DNA of 64,000 bases from CAWAVN01 sp963825075. GTDB taxonomy: Bacteria > Planctomycetota > Planctomycetia > Planctomycetales > Planctomycetaceae. Position numbers and translations under genes: made by a program. This document shows, piece by piece, positions 33,903-43,566 of this stretch (positions within the stretch are counted from its first letter, which is position 1; each line of letters starts with the position of its first letter). The stretch covers positions 186,001 to 250,000 of the forward strand of contig CAWGRX010000035.1 in assembly GCA_963825075.1 (NCBI GenBank). The letters are read 5' to 3'. Under the pieces are notes generated by a model that was not told the origin of the DNA, did not search any database, and saw only the letters and a list, made by a program, of their open reading frames with translations.

Positions 33903-36714
33903 ATGCGATTGATTCCGGCCGTTTATCTTATTGTATTCTTAGCGGTTGCGGGAACCTTTCCCCGGTTGGGTTTCGCGGAGCAGAAGTCGGAGGCCAGCCA
34001 GGGCGAGCGGTTGTTTGCGCTCAAAATCCGCCCGCTGTTGGCGGAGAAATGCCTCGCCTGTCACGGAAAAGATAAGGGCAAGATCGAATCCGGTTTGGAT
34101 CTGACCTCGCGGGAAGGGATGCTCAAAGGCGGGGAAGTATCGCATCAGGTTCTCGTTCCCAAAAACGCCGCCAAGAGTTTGCTGTACGTCGCCACGACCT
34201 GGGAAGATCCCAGTTGCGAGATGCCCCCCAAGGAAAACGATCGGTTGACGAAAGAGCAAACCTGGGTCATTCGGGATTGGATCAATGCCGGCGCCCCCTG
34301 GCCGAGCGAGGAAAAAATCGCCCGCATCTTGAAAGCGAAAAAGTCCGAAGCGGGCCAGATCACCGTGAAAACCAGCGGCGGACTTTCTGAAGAATGGGAC
34401 AACCGCACGTATAACATCGCCGACCTCTGGGCTTACCAGCCGATCACCAAGCCTGCGGTTCCTTGGGATGCCCTCAAAGAAAACCAAACCCGGCATCCGA
34501 TTGATGCGTTCATCCAGCGCAAATTGAACAAGCAAAATCTCCAATCCGCCCCGCAGACGGATTCCTTGACGTTATTGCGGCGGGTGACGTATGACCTCAC
34601 CGGCTTGCCGCCGACGCCGGAAGAAGTACAAGCGTTTTTGCATGATGGGAAAACTTACGAAGCCAAGATCGACGAACTCTTAAACAGTCCGCGCTACGGC
34701 GAGCAGTGGGCCAGGCATTGGCTGGATGTCACCCGCTACGGGGACACCAGCGGGTTTTCCCGCGATGATCCCCGGCCCCACGCCTGGCGGTATCGGGATT
34801 ATGTGATCCGCTCCTTCAACGAGGGCAAGCCCTTCGATCAATTTGTGATCGAGCAAATTGCCGGCGATGAGTTGGACGAGACCAACCCGGAAAACCTGAT
34901 CGCAGCCGGTTTTTTGCGAATGGGGCCGTGGGAGCACACCGGCATGTCCGTGGCAGCGGTGACTCGGCAGCAGTATCTCGATGATGTGACCAACGCCATC
35001 GGGGAAACCTTTCTGGGGCAAGTCCTTCGCTGTGCGAAGTGCCACGATCACAAGTTCGATCCGATTCCCACGCGGGATTATTACCGCATCATGGCGGCGT
35101 TCGCCCCGGTGCAACTCGCCGAGCGAGAAGTCGCCTTCCTGCCCGAAGAAAACACGGACGGTTTGAAAGACCTGAAAACCCGTTACGAAAAACTTTTGAG
35201 GGATGCCCAGCAGGAACTCGCCGCGATTCGCCGCAAGAACCAGCAGGCGGAAATCGGTTGGCTCAAGGAGCAGGGCATCGAAACGAACCTCAAGCAACTT
35301 AAAGCGACCATCAAAAAACTGCCCGACGACAAACGTCCGCCACGGGACATCGGGCTGGACTACACCGATCTGGGCGTCCAGAAGGTTTTGCGGAAACGCA
35401 TCGAGTATTTCGAGCGGATGTTGCTCACCGCTGAGCCTTATGCGCAGAGCGTCTATAGCGGACCGCCCCGGTTGTATCGTTCCAATCTGACGATGATGCC
35501 GATGCCCAAACGTCACGCGGGCGAAGCGGAACCGGTTTTCATTCTGAAAGGCGGATCGCTGGAAGTCGCCGGGCGATCGCGCCGAGCCGGGGTTGCTGTC
35601 CGCGACATTGAGCTTTCGGCGGAATGTGTCGGGAAACGAAATCGAAGCGATTCCCACCGCGACCGTTGGCCGGCGGCTGGCGTTGGCCCGCTGGATCGCC
35701 AGCCCAAACAATCCCCTGACGGCCCGCGTGATTGTCAACCGGGTTTGGCAGCATCACTTCGGGGGACAAGGCCTAGTGGGGACGCCCAACAACTTCGGCA
35801 TCACCGGCAAACGGCCCACGCATCCGGAACTCCTCGATTTTCTCGCGAGTTGGTTCATCGAAAACGGCTGGTCGATCAAAAAACTGCACCGGTTGATTCT
35901 CTCCTCGGAAACCTATCAGCGAAGCGGCCGGCCCGCGGATGCTAAAGCGGTCCAACAGCGAGACCCCGGCAATGCCTTGTTGTCGTATTATCCGCCCCGG
36001 CGATTGGATGCCGAGGAAATCCGCGACAGCTTGTTGATGCTGAGCGGCGAACTGAATCTGACAATGGGCGGCCCCGGCGTGTTTCCGGAGATTCACCGCG
36101 AAGTCGCCATGCAGCCGATTCACGTGATGGGTTCCGTCGCCCCGGCTTGGCAGCCTTCGCTGCGTCCCGCCGACCGCAACCGCCGGACGATTTACACCTA
36201 CCGCCAGCGGAACCGGGGCTTTCCGAAGTTGGAAGCCTTCAACCAGCCTGGCTCGGAAACAAGCTGCGAACGCCGGGACCAAACCACCGTCACGCCGCAG
36301 GCTTTTACGCTGATGAACTCGGAATCCAGCCTGTCCCGCGCCCTAGCGATGGCGAAGCGACTCTCCAACCATTCTGCCAAACCCGAATCGCAAATCCGGC
36401 GGGCGTTTCTGTTGGCCAATCATCGCGATCCGACGCCCAAACAGTTGGAACAATCGCTCGCGCATTTGAAGAAAATGACGGCCTATCACAGGGCCCATCC
36501 GCCAGAGAAATCAGAGCCGCCGAAACAAGTCGTCCGGCACATGGTGGAGGAAATGACGGGCGAAGAGTTCTCCTGGACCGAACCTTTGGACGTTTACGCC
36601 AATCCCGATTTTGTGCCGGACGTGAAACCCTGGGACGTTGATGCTCCCACCCGCGCTTTGGCGGAGATTTGCCTGGTGCTGATGAACTCGAACGAGTTTT
36701 TGTATATTTACTGA
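33903..36714 (+). CDS. PSCyt1-DUF1549-DUF1553 exported protein, one single-base slip
   Basis: About 936 residues after repair. A signal peptide (LIPAVYLIVFLAVAGTFPRLGFA) is followed by a planctomycete cytochrome C domain with KCLACHGKDKGKIESGLDL (CxxCH near residue 52), DUF1549 (about 195-440, with LRCAKCHDHKFDPIPTRDYY), a coiled-coil linker, and DUF1553. An extra base near 35561 (ctGGaag) changes frame; the second half reads RRLALARWIASPNNPLTARVIVNRVWQHHFG through LVLMNSNEFLYIY. The heme motif suggests electron transfer outside the cytoplasm, coupled to the DUF1501 partner that follows at 36933. The reaction is unknown. Confidence 0.88.
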
Positions 36715-36746
36715 AAGTCAAATTGTAGCCGGCCACAAGCCATGGG

Positions 36747-36880
36747 AGAACCACGGATATTACGAATAACACGAATCAACCCGATCGAATTCGTTTCAAA
36801 AACCGGAACGCTAATTGACGCTAATCTTCGCTAATTCAGAGGCCCTGCTTGATTAGTGTTAATTAGCGAAGATTAGTGTC
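36747..36880. repeat. Family E arm plus a 20-bp inverted repeat
   Basis: 36747-36776 is a single family E arm (ACCACGGATATTACG then AATAACACGAAT). Next, GACGCTAATCTTCGCTAATT at 36817-36836 faces its inverted copy at 36861-36880 with one mismatch and a 24-nt loop. Both lie in the leader of the DUF1501 gene at 36933. Confidence 0.78.
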
Positions 36881-36932
36881 CCAACAGTCTTTGCCTCTTT
36901 CACTACGCACGGGTCGTCGATACGGAACATCT

Positions 36933-38360
36933 ATGAATCGATTTCATCCGCCAACTGCCAATCGCAGAGATTTTTTGTACGGCCTCGGTGCGACGTTGGG
37001 CACGGTGGCTTTTAATGCGCTGTTGCAAAACGAGAGGACCGCGCGGGCGACGGATGTTTCCACGGGACCGCTTGCCGTGAAGCCGCCGCATCTTTCGCCA
37101 AAGGCGAAGAACTGCATCTTTCTGTTTTTGGAAGGCGGGCCGAGCCATATTGATACGTTCGACCCCAAACCCAAGCTGGCGGACCTGCACGGAAAGAAGT
37201 TTCAGCGGCAGGACAAATTCGCCTCCGCGATGGCCAGCGGCACGCGCTATTACGTGAAGAGCCCGTTTGAATTTCGCAAAGCCGGGCGAAGCGGGCTGCC
37301 GATGAGCGAACCGTTCGAGCATCTGCCCCAGGTGGCGGATGATCTCTGCATTTATCATGGGCTACAGGCGGAGTCCATCAATCATCCGACGGCGTGTTAC
37401 CACATCAACACGGGAAACCGCTTCGGCGGCGACCCGGCGATGGGGGCCTGGGTGACGTATGGCCTGGGGTCCCCCAATCAAAACCTGCCGGGCTTCGTCG
37501 TGCTGCCGGAAGCGGCGTATCCGCAAGGGGGGGCGGCGAACTGGTCCAACGGTTTTTTGCCCGCCTACTACCAGGGCACGGCTCTCAGGCCGACGGGTTC
37601 GCCGATCCTCGATTTGAAACCGGCCGACCACAAACCGCGCGAGATGCAGCGGGCCAATTTGGATTTGCTCTCCGCCTTGAATGCGGACCATCAAAGGCAG
37701 CATCCCGATCACGAAGAACTCGCCGCTCGGATGGAGGCTTATGAGTTGGCCTTCCGCATGCAAGCCCAGGTGCCAACGTTATTGGATCTCTCCCGCGAAT
37801 CGGCGAAGACCCGCGAGCGGTACGGCGTCGGCGGAAAACTCACCGACGAGTTCGCCCGCAAATGCCTGTTGGCCCGGCGGCTGATCGAAGACGGCGTGCG
37901 GTTCGTGCAGGTTTATAGCGGCGGCTGGGATTCGCACGACTACATCGAACGCTCCCACCGCGCGAGGATCCGAAGCATCGACCGGCCCGTTGCGGCTCTC
38001 ATTGCGGACCTTCGTGAACGGGGATTACTCGAAGAAACCCTGGTCGTGATGTGCGGCGAGTTCGGGCGATCTCCTGACAACGGTCTGCGAGGCGGCGGCA
38101 TGGCCTACGGCCGGGATCACAACGCGAAAGCCATGTTTGCGGTGCTCGCGGGCGGCGGCGTGAAAGCCGGCGTCTCCGTGGGAGCGACCGACGACATCGG
38201 AGCCTCCGCCGTCGAGACCGTGCGGCCGATCAAAGATTTTCACGTCACCCTCTTGAAGCTCTTGGGCCTCGACGACAACCGCCTGACCTACTTCCACGCC
38301 GGCCGCTTCAAGCAGCTTTCCCAAACGGGCGGGAAAGTCATTGAAGAATTGCTGGCGTAG
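36933..38360 (+). CDS. DUF1501 protein with Tat signal (second copy)
   Basis: 475 residues from the ATG at 36933. The Tat motif is NRRDFLYGLG near residue 10, followed by ATLGTVAFNALL. DUF1501 features: CIFLFLEGGPSHIDTFDPKP near 63, INHPTACYHINTGNR near 150, YSGGWDSHDYIERSHR near 328, VVMCGEFGRSPDN near 368 and GGGVKAGVSVGATDD near 405. It is much diverged from the copy at 24186 but keeps the same motif order, so these are old paralogues. It follows the DUF1549/1553 gene in the same direction, the usual planctomycete pairing. Confidence 0.9.
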   Translation: MNRFHPPTANRRDFLYGLGATLGTVAFNALLQNERTARATDVSTGPLAVKPPHLSPKAKNCIFLFLEGGPSHIDTFDPKPKLADLHGKKFQRQDKFASAMASGTRYYVKSPFEFRKAGRSGLPMSEPFEHLPQVADDLCIYHGLQAESINHPTACYHINTGNRFGGDPAMGAWVTYGLGSPNQNLPGFVVLPEAAYPQGGAANWSNGFLPAYYQGTALRPTGSPILDLKPADHKPREMQRANLDLLSALNADHQRQHPDHEELAARMEAYELAFRMQAQVPTLLDLSRESAKTRERYGVGGKLTDEFARKCLLARRLIEDGVRFVQVYSGGWDSHDYIERSHRARIRSIDRPVAALIADLRERGLLEETLVVMCGEFGRSPDNGLRGGGMAYGRDHNAKAMFAVLAGGGVKAGVSVGATDDIGASAVETVRPIKDFHVTLLKLLGLDDNRLTYFHAGRFKQLSQTGGKVIEELLA

Positions 38361-38404
38361 CCCTTGGCTGCTTCGCTATGAATCGTTCGAGAAATGTCGG
38401 TCCA

Positions 38405-38467
38405 ATCAGCCAATATGCGCGTAGCGTCCGGTTATCTCATGAACCGGCGCGACGCCCGGCGGCTGAT
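38405..38467. repeat. Dispersed hairpin repeat, family A
   Basis: Bounded by ATCAGCC (38405-38411) and GGCTGAT (38461-38467); CCGGTT and AACCGG flank an 8-nt loop. It lies between the DUF1501 and symporter genes. Confidence 0.78.
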
Positions 38468-38538
38468 GGATGCGGCGATTCTTCTTCGAGTGATCCTCAG
38501 CTAAAAATCCTTTGAGCTACGGAAAGGGTTTTCCCTCC

Positions 38539-40006
38539 ATGCCGAGTTTCTCGCCTCAGGTGCAGTTTTGGCTCGGTTTGACTTGCGTGGTGTATGTCGT
38601 GGTGATGTATGCCGTCAGTTGGGTGGCGCAGCGGCAGGTGCATTCCACGGAGGATTTTTTGGTGGCGGGCCGGCGGTTGCCGTTGTCCTTATCCTGGATG
38701 ACGCTGCTGGCCACCTGGTTCGGAGCGGGGACGATGCTCGCCGCGACCGATGCGGTGCGACGAGACGGCCTGCAAATGGCGGCGCTCGATCCGTGGGGCG
38801 CGGGGGTTTGCCTGTTGTTGGCGGGCGCTTTCGTCGCCAAGCCGTTGTGGTCGCTGGGACTGCTCACGATCTCTGATTTCTTTCGGATGAAATTCGGCCG
38901 GGCGGCGGAGATTCTCTCGGCGGTGATTTTGGTGCCCAGCTACTTCGGCTGGATCGCCGCCCAATTTGTGGCGCTCTCCGGGATGCTCGAAATGTGCTTC
39001 GGCATGGACCCCCAGTGGGGATTGCTTGTGGTGGCTGTGGTCGGCACGTTTTATACGCTGTTGGGCGGAATGTGGTCGGTGGCGCTGACCGACGGCATTC
39101 AAATCATTCTGGTGCTCTTGGGATTGGTCGTTTTAGGCTTTAGCGCGTTTTCCCAATGGGGCAATGGAAGCGCGGTCGCCGGCATGCAAAGAGTGTTTGA
39201 GGAAGCGTCCCCCGGGCATTTGCAGCCGATTCCGCTCGATGATCTGCGGGCGTTCGCCGGCTGGCTGGGCGTGTTCGCCGTGGGAGCTTTGGGCAATCTG
39301 CCGGGGCAGGATTTGATGCAGCGGATCTTCGCCGCCAAGTCAGCGAACGTCGCCCGGCATGCCTGTTACATTGCCGGTGTGGTGTATTTGTTGTTCGGCA
39401 TGATTCCCGTCGCTTTGGGGCTTTTGGCCCATGTGGAATTCCCGGCGGACGTGGAGCGGGCGATTCTGCCGGCACTTGCGCAATCGTTTCTCAGTCCGGG
39501 ATTGGCGATTGTGTTTTTGGTTGCGCTGCTATCGGCGGTGCTTTCGACGATCGACAGCGCGATCCTTTCGCCCGCAAGCGTCATGGCCCAGAATCTCTTG
39601 AAACCGCTTGTCCAAACCGACAAATCCTCGCTGGCGCTCAACCGCTTTTGCGTGGGCTTCGTCGCGATCGCGAGTTTGATCACGGCCTATCAGGGCGAAA
39701 ACGCTTATACCTTGCTGGAGTCGGCGTATGAGCTGGTGCTGGTGGGATTGTTCGTGCCCTTGATGATCGGGCTTTACGGCAAGTCTTCCTCGCAGCCCGC
39801 CATTCTGTGTTTGCATGGGCGCGGGCAGCGGGTTGTGGCTTTTGCATTTGGGCCTGGGATGGGAGGAACTGTTCGGGCCGAAATTCGCCTCGTCTTGTTT
39901 CCCGCTTCCCCGGTCGCTCGGAGTGACCGTCTTTGGTGCGTTGGCCTATTTGATGTTTCGTATATTGGAGGATTTCCGCAAACGCCAATCAAGGAATTCC
40001 CGTTGA
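38539..40006 (+). CDS. Sodium/solute symporter (SSS family), one single-base slip near the 3' end
   Basis: About 488 residues after repair. The ATG at 38539 is preceded by GGAAAGGG. About 13 membrane segments; family features include STEDFLVAGRRLPLSLSWMTLLATWFGAGTM near 35-65, GGMWSVALTDGIQ near 185 and SAVLSTIDSAILSPASVMAQN near 335-355, the last holding Ser/Thr residues at the Na2 site. An extra base in the TTT at 39810-39812 sends the frame off; the restored tail reads MGAGSGLWLLHLGL and ends DFRKRQSRNSR at 40006. Substrate cannot be told; relatives take up proline, sugars, carboxylates or urea. A DUF3500 gene follows. Confidence 0.85.
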
Positions 40007-40099
40007 GGCGGCCCGGCAGTTTGCGCAATCTTGGAATCTTTCAAATAATGCGTTGCGTTTTTAATTTGCAGTGTGCGCATACTGTAGCCGTTATTCGTT

Positions 40100-40138
40100 G
40101 GGGGGAGTTTGAGTCATTGTGTTTTGACTCTCACCCCC
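40100..40138 (+). terminator. Hairpin between symporter and DUF3500 gene
   Basis: GAGTCA (40111-40116) pairs with TGACTC (40125-40130), extended by a G6 run at 40100-40105 and C5 at 40134-40138 with small internal loops. No T-run follows, so it may equally be a leader element of the gene at 40169. Confidence 0.35.
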
Positions 40139-40168
40139 GCCCCCTTGTTCTGATTCAAGGAGATGGTG

Positions 40169-41212
40169 ATGGAACGCGAAATTCGTTGTCCCGATTGCGA
40201 ATCGTCGGCGTTAAATCGGCGTGATTTCGTTCAAGCCGTGGGTGCGACGGCCGCGCTGGTCTCGGCCGCGTCTCTGCCTCCCGTCGCCTTAGCCAAAGAA
40301 GAAAAACCCAAATCCCCGAAGCCGGAATCCCTGGTCAAAAAACTTTATGACACACTGAGCGACGAACAGAAAAAGCAGGTGCATTTTCCGTGGGACCACA
40401 AGCAGGACGGCCACATCCTCAGGCTCCACGTGAGCAACAACTGGACGATCACCAAACCCACATTGATGTCAGGATTTTTCACCTCCGAGCAGCAGGACAT
40501 CATCGAAGCGTTGTTCTGGGGGCTTTACAATCCCGAATGGCACGACCGCCTGAAAAAGCAACTCCGCGACGACGCGGGCGGCTACGGGAAACGGCAAGCC
40601 ATCGCCATCTTCGGGGAACCGGGCACCGATCAGTTCGAGTTCGTGATGACCGGGCGGCATTTGACGATCCGCTGCGACGGCAACAGCGTGGATCACATGG
40701 CCTTCGGCGGGCCGATCTTCTACGGTCACGCCGCCCAGGGTTTTACCGAAGCCCCCGATCATCCGGGCAACGTGTATTGGCATCAGGCGCTCGCGGCGAA
40801 TAAGCTCTACGAAATGCTCGACGGCAAGCAACGCAAAGAAGCTCTGATTTTGAATGCTCCCGATGAAGCCGCCGTCCAATTCCGCAGGCGGGGCCAAAAG
40901 TTCGACGGCATTCCCGTGGCGGAACTGTCGAAAGATCAGAGGGCCCACATCCAAGGCGTTTTGAAAACGTTGATCGAACCCTACCGCACCAGCGACCAGG
41001 ATGAAGTCCTCAGCTGCCTCAAATCGCAAGGCGGCTTGGACGAATGCCACATCGCCTTCTATGAATCCGACGATGTGGGCGAAGACAAAGTCTGGGACAC
41101 TTGGCGGCTCGAAGGGCCGGCGTTCGTCTGGCACTTCCGCGGTAATCCCCACGTGCACGTGTGGGTCAACATTTCCGACGATCCTTCGGTCAAAATCTCG
41201 ACCAAAGGTTAG
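40169..41212 (+). CDS. DUF3500 protein with Tat signal
   Basis: 347 residues. The start is the second ATG at 40169: AAGGAG ends directly at the first ATG (40163), which leaves no spacing, but gives 6 nt to the second. An N-terminal CPDC motif precedes the Tat motif NRRDFVQAVGATAALVSAA. The body matches DUF3500 (KLYDTLSDEQKKQVHFPWDHK near 60-80, MTGRHLTIRCDG near 170, GPAFVWHFRGNPHVHVWV near 310-327). These exported proteins have unknown activity; His-rich segments at the end suggest a metal site. It follows the symporter but the hairpin between them makes co-transcription uncertain. Confidence 0.83.
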   Translation: MEREIRCPDCESSALNRRDFVQAVGATAALVSAASLPPVALAKEEKPKSPKPESLVKKLYDTLSDEQKKQVHFPWDHKQDGHILRLHVSNNWTITKPTLMSGFFTSEQQDIIEALFWGLYNPEWHDRLKKQLRDDAGGYGKRQAIAIFGEPGTDQFEFVMTGRHLTIRCDGNSVDHMAFGGPIFYGHAAQGFTEAPDHPGNVYWHQALAANKLYEMLDGKQRKEALILNAPDEAAVQFRRRGQKFDGIPVAELSKDQRAHIQGVLKTLIEPYRTSDQDEVLSCLKSQGGLDECHIAFYESDDVGEDKVWDTWRLEGPAFVWHFRGNPHVHVWVNISDDPSVKISTKG

Positions 41213-41246
41213 AAGCGGCTCTTTCGGCCTATCTTTCATCCACCTA

Positions 41247-41281
41247 CGGAGTTTCGGGGAAATTCGCTCCCTGAAACTCCG
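41247..41281 (+). terminator. Hairpin after the DUF3500 gene
   Basis: CGGAGTTTC (41247-41255) pairs with GAAACTCCG (41273-41281), extended inside by GGGA/TCCC around a 7-nt loop. It starts 35 nt past the stop codon. No T-run follows. Confidence 0.5.
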
Positions 41282-41430
41282 CCGGGTGCGAGGAATAGCG
41301 TTCATTTTTTCCTCATTTCTGCCTTGCTTCTCCGGCGGCGTTCGTTACATTTCCCTGTTTGCAAATTGCCGTCGGCGAATTCCCATTCTTCATCCCGCCG
41401 GGATGTTTTCATAAAACAGAAAGCGATCAC

Positions 41431-42366
41431 GTGCCCGAAGCTTATCCTCCGCCTCACGAGTTTCCCTTGGTTTTTGGTTCCAGCCCGCTGTTGCGGCAAA
41501 CGTTTGGAACCCCGCTTTCCCGTGCTTCCCGCGCCGAGAATCGATCCGTCGATTCGCTGCTGGCGGTGAACGAGGTCACGACCTACCGCTGGTCCTTTCT
41601 GGAGGATGTCTTGGGCTATCTTGACGCTGGCGTCCGCACGATGGGCGTTTGGCGGCCGAAGCTCGACGAGTTCGGGGCGGAGCGGGGCATCGACCTGATT
41701 CGCGACATGCGGATGTCGGTTTCCAGCGTGTCCTGGGCGGGATGCTTCACGGGGCAAAATGGATATGCCTATGCCGAGTCCCTCCGCGACGCCGAGGACA
41801 CGCTGCGAATCGCCGGGGAGTTGAACGCCGATTGCGTGGTGATGCTCAGCGGGGGATTGTCGGGGCACATTTTGACGCACGCCCGCCGGCTGTTTGTGAG
41901 CGCCTTGAACGAGCTGGGCGATTTGGCGGGCGAGATGGGCGTCAAGCTGGCGGTGCAGCCCATGCAGCGGATGTTCGCGAATGACTGGACTTTCCTCACG
42001 TCCATCGATCACACGCTGGACGTGATCGACGCCTGCAATCACGACCGGGTGGGCATGGCGTTTGACGTCTATCACCTTTGGCGGGAACCCCGGCTCCTCG
42101 AACGCATCGCAGAAATCGCCCCGCTCGTCGCCGCGGTGCAACTCAATGACTGGCATCGCCCGCCGACTTCGGAATACGACCGGGGTTTGATCGGCGACGG
42201 CCAAATCCCGCTGGCAGCGATCATGCACGCCTTTCTCGACCACGGCTACCGTGGGCCCTTTGAAATCGCGATCTGGTCCGAAGAGCTTTGGAAATCGGAC
42301 TACGACAAACTCCTCACCCAATGCCGCAGCCGATTCGAAGACCTGCTGACGCCGTGCCCCAGTTAA
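41431..42366 (+). CDS. Sugar-phosphate isomerase/epimerase-like TIM-barrel protein
   Basis: About 311 residues from a GTG at 41431; earlier in-frame codons give an unlikely N-terminus, but the start is not certain. The xylose-isomerase-like barrel shows VNEVTTYRWSFLEDVLGYLDAGVRTMGVWRPKL near 45-75, MSVSSVSWAG near 95, GVKLAVQPMQ near 170, VGMAFDVYHLW near 205 and VQLNDWHRP near 230, with GYRGPFEIAIWSEELW near 270. Metal ligands of the family (Glu, Asp, His, Glu) have likely equivalents, though the first Glu is Gln (VQP). Probably acts on a sugar or inositol derivative. First of five co-oriented genes up to 46546. Confidence 0.78.
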   Translation: MPEAYPPPHEFPLVFGSSPLLRQTFGTPLSRASRAENRSVDSLLAVNEVTTYRWSFLEDVLGYLDAGVRTMGVWRPKLDEFGAERGIDLIRDMRMSVSSVSWAGCFTGQNGYAYAESLRDAEDTLRIAGELNADCVVMLSGGLSGHILTHARRLFVSALNELGDLAGEMGVKLAVQPMQRMFANDWTFLTSIDHTLDVIDACNHDRVGMAFDVYHLWREPRLLERIAEIAPLVAAVQLNDWHRPPTSEYDRGLIGDGQIPLAAIMHAFLDHGYRGPFEIAIWSEELWKSDYDKLLTQCRSRFEDLLTPCPS

Positions 42367-42399
42367 AAACGTCATCCGCCATTCCGCTCGTTTTCTGGT

Positions 42400-42561
42400 G
42401 AAATCCGAAGCACGAAATTCGAAACAAATTCAAAATCCCAAATCCGAATGTCGCAATCGAATCCGATTCCAACTATATCGCGGCCGGTTTCCTAAGTTTG
42501 GAGATTGGAATTTCTTTCATCCGGATTTGTTTCGGATTTCGAGATTCGAATTTCGGATTCC
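42400..42561. repeat. Repeat family D, paired inverted arms
   Basis: The left arm (42400-42450) reads AAATCCGAAGCACG, then AAACAAATTCAAAATCCCAA. The right arm (42521-42561) is its rough complement: GGATTTGTTTCGGATTTCG then GAATTTCGGATT. About 70 nt separate them. It fills most of the gap between the isomerase and the EIIA gene; the remaining 200 nt hold no gene. Confidence 0.8.
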
Positions 42562-42761
42562 TTTCCGGCCGGGACAGCCCTTCTGTCCCGGTCGTTTGTT
42601 TTTTCGGTGACTGTTGATTTTTCTTTCCACGTGTTAAACTGGCAAAAGAGAGACCCACCACAACCCAACCCCAACAACCCGGCCTCACAAACCGCAGCGA
42701 CTTTCTCCCGCCTGCCTCCGACCCCACCTGCCCAAGTTTTCGGCCCGACACGGAAGATGTC

Positions 42762-43481
42762 ATGTCGCACGAATCCTACACCCTTGATGAACTGGCCCGT
42801 CAACTCGGCCGGGACCGTCGCGAGATTGAAAAACTCGTCAACCGCGGCCGAATTCCCGGACGCAAAGTCGGCGGGGAATGGCAGTTTCACCCGACGGAAA
42901 TCACGCATTGGCTCGAACAGGAAATGCGGGCTTTCACCGATCAGCAACTCGAAGCGGTCGAAGACTACCAGCAATCCACGGAACTCGATTCCGAAATTCC
43001 GGTGACGAGTTTGCTGCATCCCGATCTCGTGCAGGTGCCCTTGGCGGGCCGGACCAAACGGTCGGTCTTGGAAAACCTGATCGAAGTCGCCGGCCGGACC
43101 TGGCAGATTTGGGAGCCGGCCACCGTTCTCAAAGCCGTGCAGGAGCGGGAAGATGTGATGAGCACCGCCGACGAGCGGGGCATCGCGATTCCGCACCCGC
43201 GAAATCCCCTGCCGGACGTACTGGGCGAATCGCTGATCGCCTTCGGCCGCACGTTGAGCGGGATTCCCTTCGGCAGCAGCACGGGCAGCCTCACGGACTT
43301 GTTCCTCTTGGTCGCCTGCCGGGACTCGCGGACGCATCTGCACGTCCTCGCGCGGTTGGGCCGGATTCTCCGGTTGCCCGAATTCCTGGAAGAACTGCGA
43401 GCCGCCCCGGACAGCCGGTCGGCTTACGAGGTGATCCGCGAAGCCGACGAAAGCGTGGGCCGCGATCTCAGCTCGCGCTAG
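42762..43481 (+). CDS. Excisionase-type HTH fused to a PTS EIIA (fructose/nitrogen type) domain
   Basis: 239 residues. The first 55 residues are a MerR/excisionase-like winged helix (YTLDELARQLGRDRREIEKLVNRGRI then RKVGGEWQFHPTEITHWL). After a linker, residues 85-235 form a type-2 EIIA domain: KRSVLENLIEVAGRTWQIW, then EREDVMSTADERGIAIPHPRN near 130-150, where the His of PHPRN is the site phosphorylated by HPr in EIIAFru/EIIANtr. DNA binding plus a phosphorylatable sensor implies a transcription regulator that reads PTS phosphorylation. No EIIB/C transporter is nearby; two ABC permeases follow. Confidence 0.87.
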   Translation: MSHESYTLDELARQLGRDRREIEKLVNRGRIPGRKVGGEWQFHPTEITHWLEQEMRAFTDQQLEAVEDYQQSTELDSEIPVTSLLHPDLVQVPLAGRTKRSVLENLIEVAGRTWQIWEPATVLKAVQEREDVMSTADERGIAIPHPRNPLPDVLGESLIAFGRTLSGIPFGSSTGSLTDLFLLVACRDSRTHLHVLARLGRILRLPEFLEELRAAPDSRSAYEVIREADESVGRDLSSR

Positions 43482-43566
43482 CAACTTCGCGGCGAGACAA
43501 CTAGGATGAATCTTACCCCAAGCATTCTTTCGCCCGCTCCTGTTGTCATCGAGGTTCCTCGTTCCC

